Shown: positions 57,249 to 64,000 of the stretch, piece after piece | Layout of the letters: each line of letters begins with the position of its first letter | Numbering within the stretch: position 1 is the stretch's first letter | Assembly (NCBI RefSeq): GCF_036885605.1 | Contig: NZ_CP142523.1 | Coordinates: 1,116,001-1,180,000, forward strand | Direction of reading: 5' to 3' | DNA from: Janthinobacterium sp. TB1-E2 | GTDB lineage: Bacteria > Pseudomonadota > Gammaproteobacteria > Burkholderiales > Burkholderiaceae_D | DNA: 64,000 nt | The notes under the pieces: generated by a model | Databases searched by the model: none | Told to the model about the DNA's origin: nothing | Seen by the model: the letters and a program-made list of their open reading frames with translations, nothing else | Program-made: the position numbers and the translations under genes

Positions 57249-57704
57249 TTACTCTTCGCGCACCCACGTCTGCGAGCGGCCAAACATCGGCACGCCGACA
57301 TAGCCGCGCACTTGCAGCTTGGTGCCCCCTTCCGTCAATTCCGCCTTGCTCTTGTAGGTCTTGCCATTGGCCGGGTCCGTGATTTCGCCGCCAGTCCATT
57401 CCTTGCCGTCATATTTCAGGCCGGACAGGATCACCATGCCGACGATGGGCTGGTCTTTCTTGGCGCCTGTGCACTTGTCGCACTTGGGATTCTGGTCTTC
57501 GTCCGGGCCGCGGAACAGCTTGTCGATCTTGCCTTGCAAGACGCCGTTGCTTTCCGTGATGACGATGAGGGATTTCGGCTTGCCGCTGGCGTCGTCGATG
57601 GTTTTCCATGTGCCGACGGGGGTAAAGTTGCCGTCGCGCGCGGTGGCGCTGCCGGCGATGGCCAGGGCGGCCACCAGTACGCTTGCTTTGAATACTTTAT
57701 GCAT
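57249..57704 (-). CDS. DUF2147 family secreted protein
   Basis: 151 aa. Signal peptide (MHKVFKASVLVAALAIAGSA, cut near ATA/R). The pattern VGTWKTIDDASGKPKSLI, GKIDKLF, CDKCTG with one CxxC, IVGMVILSGLKYDG, EWTGGEITDPANGKTYKSKA matches DUF2147, a lipocalin-like periplasmic family of unknown function. ATG 57704 gives a good signal peptide. Single by spacing, divided from the Ig/ice-binding gene by 273 bp. Confidence 0.9.
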   Translation of the reverse strand: MHKVFKASVLVAALAIAGSATARDGNFTPVGTWKTIDDASGKPKSLIVITESNGVLQGKIDKLFRGPDEDQNPKCDKCTGAKKDQPIVGMVILSGLKYDGKEWTGGEITDPANGKTYKSKAELTEGGTKLQVRGYVGVPMFGRSQTWVREE

Positions 57705-57816
57705 CGCTAGTCTCCATTGGTTTTTTGATCGTGTCACGAACAGTTATATACCAAGGCAAGACCAGCAGTGCTGCGCGGCGTCACGAATGACGCCGCGCAA
57801 TCCTTCCAAACTTGCC

Positions 57817-60624
57817 TTATGCGCTGGCTAGTTTAGCAAACTGTTCGCGCAGTTTTTCAATTGTCGCCGAAAAACTGAGCAAGCGCTCGTTTTCTTGCGC
57901 GACGATCGCGGCAGGGGCACGCGCGACAAAGCTTTCATTGCCCAATTTGCTGTTGACTTTGGCAATTTCCGCTTCGATACGGGCGATTTCCTTGCCCAGG
58001 CGCTCGCGTTCGGCAGCCACGTCGATTTCCACTTTCAGCATCAGCTTGGTGGTGCCGACGATGGCGACGGCCGCTGGCGAGTCCGGCAGCGCATCGACGA
58101 TCTGCACGTCGGCCAGCTTGCCCAGCGACTGGATGTACGGTGCGTACGACGCCAGCGCTTCTTTCTCGCTGGCATTGCCCGCTTCGACGATCAGCGGCAC
58201 GCGCACGGAAGGTGAGATCTGCATTTCGCCGCGCAGGTTGCGTGTCGCGTCCGTCAAGGCTTTCAGCTGCTGCATCCACGCTTCGGCCGCTTCATCGATC
58301 TTGTCGGTGTTGGCGATCGGATACGGCTGCATCATGATCGAATCACCCTCCGCCTTGAGCGTTTTGCCCGCCAATGGCGCCACCGTCTGCCACAGGGCTT
58401 CCGTGACGAATGGGATGATCGGATGGGCCAGGCGCAGCACCACTTCCAGCACGCGCAGCAGGGTGTGGCGGGTGGCCCGCTGCTGGCCTTCCGTGCCCTG
58501 TTGCACTTGCACCTTGGCCACTTCCAGGTACCAGTCGCAATACTCGTCCCAGACGAATTTGTAGATGGTAGCGGCGATATTGTCGAAGCGGAAGTCTTCA
58601 AAGCCCTTAGCCACGTCCAGCTCCGCCTTTTGCAGCAGCGAGATGATCCACTTGTCCGCTTGCGACAGGTCGGCGTCGTTCGGCGTGCAGTCCTTGCCTT
58701 CCGTATTCATCATGACGAAACGGGTGGCGTTCCACATCTTGTTGCAGAAGTTGCGGTAGCCTTCGCAGCGGCCCAGGTCGAAATTGATGTTGCGGCCCAG
58801 CGAGGCATAGCTGGCCATGGTGAAGCGCACGGCATCCGTGCCGTAGGCCGAAATGCCTTCCGGGAATTCCTTGCGCGTGGCCTTGGTGATCTTTTCCGCG
58901 TCGCGCGGGTTCATCAGACCAGTGGTGCGCTTGACGATCAATCCTTCCAGGTCGATGCCGTCGATCAGGTCGATCGGGTCCAGCGTGTTGCCTTTCGACT
59001 TCGACATTTTCTGCCCCGTCGAATCGCGCACCAGGCCGTGCACGTAGACGGTTTCAAACGGTACCTTGCCCGTGAAGTGCGCCGTCATCATGACCATGCG
59101 CGCGACCCAGAAGAAGATGATGTCGAAACCGGTGACCAGCACGGACGATGGCAGGAAGGCCTTCACGTCCGGCGTTTCTTCCGGCCAACCCATGGTCGAG
59201 AACGGTACCAGGGCCGACGAGAACCACGTGTCGAGCACGTCGTCGTCACGCTTCAAAGGACCGGTGCTGCCGGCGGCCTGCGCCTTGGCGATGGCTTCCG
59301 CTTCCGTCTTGGCGACAAAAATATTGCCCTTGTCGTCGTACCAGGCCGGGATTTGATGGCCCCACCACAGCTGGCGCGAGATGCACCAGTCCTGGATGTT
59401 GTTGAGCCACTGGTTGTAGGTGGTGCTCCAGTTTTCCGGCACGAACTTGATTTCGCCATTGGCTACTTTATCGAGCGCCGTTTCGGCGATCGATTTGCCC
59501 GGGAAGAAGGTGCCTTCCGGGGCCGGCTTGCTCATGGCGACGAACCACTGGTCCGTCAGCATCGGCTCGATGACAACGCCCGTGCGGTCGCCGCGCGGCA
59601 CCATCAGCTTGTGCGGCTTGACTTGCTCGAGCAAGCCTTGCGCGTCGAGGTCGGCGACGATCTGCTTGCGCGCGGCAAAGCGGTCCATGCCGCGGTAGGC
59701 TTCCGGCGCGTCCTCGGTGATCTTCGCGTCCAGCGTCAAAATGACGATCTGCGCCAGTTTGTGACGCTGGCCCACGGCGTAATCGTTCATGTCGTGCGCC
59801 GGGGTGATCTTGACACAGCCCGTGCCGAATTCCTTGTCGACGTATTCGTCGGCGATGATGGGGATTTCGCGGTCCGTCAACGGCAGTTTGAGCATCTTGC
59901 CCACCAGCGGTAGGTAGCGCTCGTCCGTCGGATCGACGGCCACGGCCACGTCGCCCAGCATGGTTTCAGGACGGGTGGTGGCCACCGTCAGGAAGCCGCT
60001 GCCATCGGCCAGCGGGTACTTGATGTACCACATGGAGCCGTCTTCTTCCTCGGACACCACTTCGAGGTCGGACACCGCCGTGCCCAGCACGGGATCCCAG
60101 TTGACCAGGCGCTTGCCGCGGTAGATCAGGCCTTGCTCGAACAGACGCACGAAGACGTCGGTGACGACTTTCGAGCGCGGCTCGTCCATCGTGAAGTATT
60201 CGCGCTGCCAGTCGGCCGAAGCGCCCAGGCGGCGCATCTGGCCGGTGATGATGGAACCGGATTTTTCTTTCCATTCCCACACTTTTTCCACGAATTTCTC
60301 GCGGCCCAGGTCATGGCGCGAAATCTTTTGCGCGTCCAGCTGGCGCTGCACGACGATTTGCGTGGCAATGCCCGCGTGGTCGGTGCCGGGAATCCAGGCT
60401 GTGTTGTGGCCCAGCATGCGGTGGTAGCGTGTCAGGCCATCCATGATGGTCTGGTTGAACGCATGGCCCATGTGCAGGGTGCCGGTGACGTTCGGCGGCG
60501 GCAACTGGATGCTGAAGGAAGGTTTTCCGGCATCGAGGGTGGCGGTGAAGTAACCGCGCTGTTCCCACTCGGTGCGCCAGAATTGTTCAATGTCGGCGGG
60601 CTCGAAAGACTTGGCTAATTCCAT
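57817..60624 (-). CDS. valS: Valyl-tRNA synthetase
   Basis: 935 aa. HIGH-type motif [16 protein letters not shown], the editing domain (about 190-340; [17 protein letters not shown]), KMSKSKGN near 540 and the C-terminal coiled-coil arm (about 870-935; [18 protein letters not shown]) are all present. The ATG 60624 ([16 protein letters not shown]) starts the conserved region; MPIT at 60645 adds seven residues and lacks support. It is divergent from the Sel1-ankyrin gene across 170 bp. Confidence 0.97.
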   Translation of the reverse strand: MELAKSFEPADIEQFWRTEWEQRGYFTATLDAGKPSFSIQLPPPNVTGTLHMGHAFNQTIMDGLTRYHRMLGHNTAWIPGTDHAGIATQIVVQRQLDAQKISRHDLGREKFVEKVWEWKEKSGSIITGQMRRLGASADWQREYFTMDEPRSKVVTDVFVRLFEQGLIYRGKRLVNWDPVLGTAVSDLEVVSEEEDGSMWYIKYPLADGSGFLTVATTRPETMLGDVAVAVDPTDERYLPLVGKMLKLPLTDREIPIIADEYVDKEFGTGCVKITPAHDMNDYAVGQRHKLAQIVILTLDAKITEDAPEAYRGMDRFAARKQIVADLDAQGLLEQVKPHKLMVPRGDRTGVVIEPMLTDQWFVAMSKPAPEGTFFPGKSIAETALDKVANGEIKFVPENWSTTYNQWLNNIQDWCISRQLWWGHQIPAWYDDKGNIFVAKTEAEAIAKAQAAGSTGPLKRDDDVLDTWFSSALVPFSTMGWPEETPDVKAFLPSSVLVTGFDIIFFWVARMVMMTAHFTGKVPFETVYVHGLVRDSTGQKMSKSKGNTLDPIDLIDGIDLEGLIVKRTTGLMNPRDAEKITKATRKEFPEGISAYGTDAVRFTMASYASLGRNINFDLGRCEGYRNFCNKMWNATRFVMMNTEGKDCTPNDADLSQADKWIISLLQKAELDVAKGFEDFRFDNIAATIYKFVWDEYCDWYLEVAKVQVQQGTEGQQRATRHTLLRVLEVVLRLAHPIIPFVTEALWQTVAPLAGKTLKAEGDSIMMQPYPIANTDKIDEAAEAWMQQLKALTDATRNLRGEMQISPSVRVPLIVEAGNASEKEALASYAPYIQSLGKLADVQIVDALPDSPAAVAIVGTTKLMLKVEIDVAAERERLGKEIARIEAEIAKVNSKLGNESFVARAPAAIVAQENERLLSFSATIEKLREQFAKLASA

Positions 60625-60794
60625 GATTTGGCGTGTGATTGGCAAAAGGAACCATTATAAGGGGTGCATAAAGCATGCGCAGCAAATAGCGGGCCTGGAT
60701 GGCCCGAAAAGCCGCGCACGATTGCGCAATATTGCTTCATTGTATTTTTTCTAAGCTATCATCTTTGCAACATTATTTGAAAGCTTAGGCAATC

Positions 60795-63179
60795 ATGAAA
60801 AAATTGTGGCAATTGGCCGTGCTCGGCGCCGGATGGGCTGCCGGTGGCGCGTGCGCCGGCGTTCCGGAGGGGATGGCGGCTCTGCAGGATGGGCGCTGCA
60901 GCAAGGCCGTTGCGCAATTGCGCGGACCGGCGCAAGGTGGCAATGTCGAGGCGCAAAAGGTCCTCGCCGATATCTACATGGGCGAGAAAGGATGCCGGGA
61001 CGTGGAGCGCAGCGAGGCCGAAGCGGAGCGCTGGTATCTGCTGGCGGCCAAGGGCGGCGATCGCGCCGCGCAGGAGGCGCTGGTTTTCATGTATGCATAC
61101 GCGCCGGGCCGCATGCTCAATCCATCGCGCGCGCGGCCCTGGTTGGGCGTCATGGCCGCGCAGGGTGAGGGCAAGCCGCTGCAGGACCTGGCACAAATGT
61201 ATGAGCGGGGCGAAGGCGGGCCGGTCGACAGGGTGCTGTCGTATGCACTTAACCTGCTGGCGCTGCAAGACAAGGAGTGGAGCGGTGCGGCCGCGATGGA
61301 GAAGTCCCTGCCGGCGCGCCGTGACAGGATGTCGCCGGACCAGGTCGACGAGGCCGTGCGCCTGGCCGGCCTTTGGCAGCGCGGCGCGCCCCTGCCGGCG
61401 GCGTCGCAGACGGGACAGCGTTCGCCGCAGGATTGGTACCGCCGCGCCGCCGAGGGTGGCGACATGGAAGCCGCTTACCAGCTGGGTTTGCTGTGCTGGA
61501 AAGGCACGGGCGGCCTGGATGAAAAGCAGGCTGCCCGCTGGCTGCGCAAGGCCGCCGAAAGCGGCATTGCCAAGGCCCAGCTGCAGCTGGCCGTGCTGTA
61601 TGGCGAGGAGGCGGGCGTGCCGCAGGACTATGTGCTCGCTTCCATGCTGAGCCAGTTGGCGGCGGCGGGCGGCGCGGCGGACGCCGGCGACGCCGTGGCC
61701 CGCTGGACAAAGAAACTGAATGCGGCGCAACAGGCCGAGGCGCAGCAGCTGGCGCGGGCATGGAAAGTGGGCATGCCGTTGCCGCAGGTCTCGGTGCATG
61801 GCATGGAACGCTTGATCAATTATGTGCGCGAGGCACGCAACAAGCTGCCGCCGACGCCAGAGGTGACGGCGCTGTTCAAGGCTGCCAAAGAGGGCGACGA
61901 AGCTGCCTTTGGCAAGCTGCTGGCCGGCGTCGCCGAGCCGGGCGCCTATGCGCTCGACAGGAGTCCCTTGCTGAACTATTTGATTTCGCCTCCATCGAGC
62001 ATGTACAAAGCCGAAGCGGCATGGCTGAATGCGCAAACCCGGCAGGACGACGATCAGCAGCGACTGGCGCAGGCGCCGCTGCAGGCGCGCCGCCAGGCGC
62101 TGCGTGAGCAGTACGCCGCGCTGTTGCCCGCCAAGCTGCGCATGATGACGCTGCTGTTGCAACGCGGCGTGCCGCTCGGCGAAGGCGATACGCTTTACCA
62201 CGCCGCACCGCTGCATCTGGCTGCCCTGTACGGCAATGCCGCAATGGTGCGCCTGTTGCTGGCGCATGGCGCCGATGTGCGGCAATACGGCGGCGAAAAC
62301 CACACGCAGGCGCCGCTGGAATACGCCTTGCAGCAGGAGGATGCGGGCATCTTGCCGGAATTGATCGACGCGAAAGAACGTACGGCCAGCATGATCGCCA
62401 TGCTCGACGCAGGCGCGGGCCGGCCCTATTTGCTGGTAGACCAGTACCTGGCAGAGAAAAAGGCCAAGAAAGGCGGGGCTGCGCAGCCAGCGGAACGGCC
62501 GCTGGCCGATTCTTTGCTATGGGGGCCCTTGCTGCGCCTGACGCGCGGCACCGAAGTGCTCGATAAAATGCTGGCCACCGGCACCACGCCAAATACTGAT
62601 GAGCAGGAAAAGTCGCTGTACGCCTATGCCGCCGAAGCGGGCAACGCCGGCGCGCTGGACTGGCTCAAGCAGCGCGTGCCCCGGCATGACGCGAAGGGAA
62701 ATGACCGCTGGCTCGACGCTGCGATGCGCGCCATGTACAACTACCAGCCGGCGTCCGAGGACGTGCTGCGCCAACTGGTGGTGCCCGGCATGCCATGGCA
62801 GCAAGTCGGACCCGCCGCCGAAGTTTCTTACAAGGGACAGCAGGCGGCGCTCGATTCGCGGCGTCTGGAAAAGGAGACGCTGCTGTGGCATGCGGTGCGC
62901 AGCCAGCGGCACGACTGGGTCGCCCGCCTGGCCGCGATGGGCGCGCCCATCGTCACCGGCGGTTATCTGCCGCCCTTGCTGGCGGCCGTCGAAAATGGCG
63001 ACGCGGCGATGGTCAAGCTGTTGCTGAGCCTGGGCGCCGATCCGCTGGGCGGCGAGTTCCCCGTGTTGAAGATGGCGCGGGACCGGGAATCGACGCCGGA
63101 AAATAAAGCGGTGCTGAGCTTGCTGAAGGCGGCCGCCGCGGCGCGCAAGCCTGCGGCAGCCGCACCGTTGCTGCAATAG
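60795..63179 (+). CDS. Secreted protein with Sel1-like and ankyrin repeats
   Basis: 794 aa. N-terminal signal peptide (MKKLWQLAVLGAGWAAGGAC, cut near CAG). Residues about 25-310 carry Sel1-like helical repeats (AQGGNVEAQKVLADIYMGEKG; AAEGGDMEAAYQLGLLCWKG; AAESGIAKAQLQLAVLYGEE). From about 330 on there are ankyrin-like repeats (HLAALYGNAAMVRLLLAHGADV; PPLLAAVENGDAAMVKLLLSLGADP) separated by long stretches that do not match either repeat. Both repeat types bind proteins; partner unknown. The combination in one chain is uncommon. The ATG at 60795 follows AAGCTTAGGCAATC. It is followed by a 468-bp gap before the porin. Confidence 0.82.
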   Translation: MKKLWQLAVLGAGWAAGGACAGVPEGMAALQDGRCSKAVAQLRGPAQGGNVEAQKVLADIYMGEKGCRDVERSEAEAERWYLLAAKGGDRAAQEALVFMYAYAPGRMLNPSRARPWLGVMAAQGEGKPLQDLAQMYERGEGGPVDRVLSYALNLLALQDKEWSGAAAMEKSLPARRDRMSPDQVDEAVRLAGLWQRGAPLPAASQTGQRSPQDWYRRAAEGGDMEAAYQLGLLCWKGTGGLDEKQAARWLRKAAESGIAKAQLQLAVLYGEEAGVPQDYVLASMLSQLAAAGGAADAGDAVARWTKKLNAAQQAEAQQLARAWKVGMPLPQVSVHGMERLINYVREARNKLPPTPEVTALFKAAKEGDEAAFGKLLAGVAEPGAYALDRSPLLNYLISPPSSMYKAEAAWLNAQTRQDDDQQRLAQAPLQARRQALREQYAALLPAKLRMMTLLLQRGVPLGEGDTLYHAAPLHLAALYGNAAMVRLLLAHGADVRQYGGENHTQAPLEYALQQEDAGILPELIDAKERTASMIAMLDAGAGRPYLLVDQYLAEKKAKKGGAAQPAERPLADSLLWGPLLRLTRGTEVLDKMLATGTTPNTDEQEKSLYAYAAEAGNAGALDWLKQRVPRHDAKGNDRWLDAAMRAMYNYQPASEDVLRQLVVPGMPWQQVGPAAEVSYKGQQAALDSRRLEKETLLWHAVRSQRHDWVARLAAMGAPIVTGGYLPPLLAAVENGDAAMVKLLLSLGADPLGGEFPVLKMARDRESTPENKAVLSLLKAAAAARKPAAAAPLLQ

Positions 63180-63647
63180 CATTTGCCTGGTCGGTATGCG
63201 TCATCTTGCCCGGCGACAACGCCGTGTTTTGGCGGCCTGGCGAGTCGTTTTCCTGCAACAGAACGGGGGGTAGAGGTGCTGCCGATGCTATAATGCCGGC
63301 CTCGGCGCCTCCTGCCCCATCCTTGCGGACGGCGCCAGCAGACGCGGTTGTATCAACGTTTCATATCCAACACTCGTCCGCGTCTCACGGCCAGCGCATC
63401 TGCGATGCCAGCCACTTTCAGCGCGTCCCCTTCGGGCCGGGCGCCTGAGCCACGCGCACCGCCAGCGGTGCACCATTCACGGCGGAATCAACGCGGCTCA
63501 TTGCACGCCGCTGCCGCCACAGCTTAGCCAGGAATCTTGCTGCCTGGTCCGTCGTCTTTCGATACGGCACTCCCCAGCGCGCCTTGGCGCCTGTGGCCGC
63601 GCCATGGCCGCGCGCTTTCCTGGTTTCGCTTATACAAGGAAACCCGC
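63180..63647 (+). other. 468-bp region upstream of the porin gene
   Basis: A TATAAT lies at 63289-63294; if used it would give a porin leader of about 350 bases, which has several GC-rich stems (GGCGCC pairs near 63303-63340; GCGCGC pairs near 63576-63614). No -35 box, small gene or known RNA was recognised. The other part is featureless. Confidence 0.5.
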
Positions 63648-64000
63648 ATGAAAAAAATCTCGATCACCGTCGGCCTCGTTTCGACCATCGCCACCCTGGG
63701 CGCCTTGCCTGCCGCCCACGCCCAGTCGTCAGTTGATCCGTCTTCAGTCACCATGTATGGATTGATGGACGCCGGCCTGGTGCAGGAAGGCGGCGTCAGC
63801 AAGCTCACCAGCGGCATATCGGCTGGCTCGCGCCTGGGCTTGCGCGGCACCGAGTCCCTGGGTAATGGCTTGCAAGCTGTGTTCACGCTGGAGGCGGGTG
63901 TCCTGAGCGACACGGGCCGCTCCGACCAGGCGGGGCAATTGTTCGGCCGCCAGGCTTTCGTCGGCATCGACAGCCCGCTGGGCATGCTGACCGTGGGGCG
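63648..64000 (+). CDS. Gram-negative porin, Omp32-like (3' end outside window)
   Basis: Only the first 117 codons are in the window. Signal peptide MKKISITVGLVSTIATLGAL... cut at AHA-Q near residue 26, then SSVTMYGLMDAGLV, ISAGSRLGLRGTESLGNGLQ, VFTLEAGVLSDTG, and RQAFVGIDSPLGMLTVGR, the standard N-terminal strands of trimeric betaproteobacterial porins. The ATG at 63648 is preceded by CAAGGAAACCC. The gene continues beyond base 64000 without a stop. Confidence 0.92.
   Translation, partial: MKKISITVGLVSTIATLGALPAAHAQSSVDPSSVTMYGLMDAGLVQEGGVSKLTSGISAGSRLGLRGTESLGNGLQAVFTLEAGVLSDTGRSDQAGQLFGRQAFVGIDSPLGMLTVG

Overview
The window is one continuous stretch of high-GC chromosome from a betaproteobacterium, most probably of the family Oxalobacteraceae (Janthinobacterium or a close relative such as Massilia or Duganella). 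Reasons: an NtrY/NtrX-type pair followed by a DUF3567 protein, a dprA-smg-topB run, a dusB-fis pair, a single-chain cobalamin-dependent MetH, an Omp32-type porin and an ice-binding-like surface protein. This placement rests on recognised protein families; the genus is inferred. I recognised no rRNA, tRNA, CRISPR array, prophage or insertion sequence. Gene density is high and most genes are conserved housekeeping genes.

Layout. 1-5.5 kb: the end of an ntrY-like kinase, a short NtrX-like regulator without an AAA+ domain, an overlapping CxCC protein, DUF3567, a class II glutamine amidotransferase and an EAL-HDOD protein. 5.5-10.5 kb: an SPW membrane protein and metH on the minus strand, then a 650-bp AT-rich gap with palindromes. 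10.5-18 kb: a metzincin-like lipoprotein, a tautomerase, a LysR regulator, fmt and def (minus), then dprA and smg (plus). 18.3-26.5 kb: topB, then a minus-strand phosphate-scavenging block (two tandem alkaline phosphatases, a His-rich secreted protein, another secreted protein) and a divergent LysR gene. 26.6-30.3 kb: an MBL-fold protein, a DsbA-like protein, a catalase behind a long hairpin, and a small orphan. 30.3-37 kb: two ABC-2 exporter modules, one with a permease fused to an M1 aminopeptidase. 37-43.2 kb: coq7, OsmC, rplM-rpsI, argC, bactofilin, erpA and anmK. 43.2-54 kb: an M23 peptidase, tyrS-dtd, a PEBP protein, a histidine phosphatase, dusB-fis, purH and ruvCAB. 54-57.7 kb: an OmpA-like protein in an apparent operon with an Ig-like/ice-binding lipoprotein, then DUF2147. 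57.8-64 kb: valS, a Sel1-ankyrin protein and the start of a porin that runs off the window.

How the genes fit together. Translation genes (fmt, def, tyrS, dtd, valS, rplM, rpsI, dusB) and DNA maintenance genes (dprA, topB, ruvCAB, fis) make up the core. The alkaline phosphatases sit behind a PhoB-box-like direct repeat, which suggests phosphate-starvation control. The catalase has a possible OxyR site and a 20-bp RNA stem that would cover its ribosome binding site. Envelope functions are common: lipoproteins, OmpA-like protein, M23 peptidase, bactofilin, porin, ABC exporters.

The least ordinary items are the catalase leader hairpin, a family of paired inverted repeats at gene ends (three loci), the short NtrX with its overlapping CxCC partner, the ABC permease-M1 fusion, and the Ig/ice-binding plus OmpA pair. 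I did not find a clear multi-gene system that I would call undescribed.
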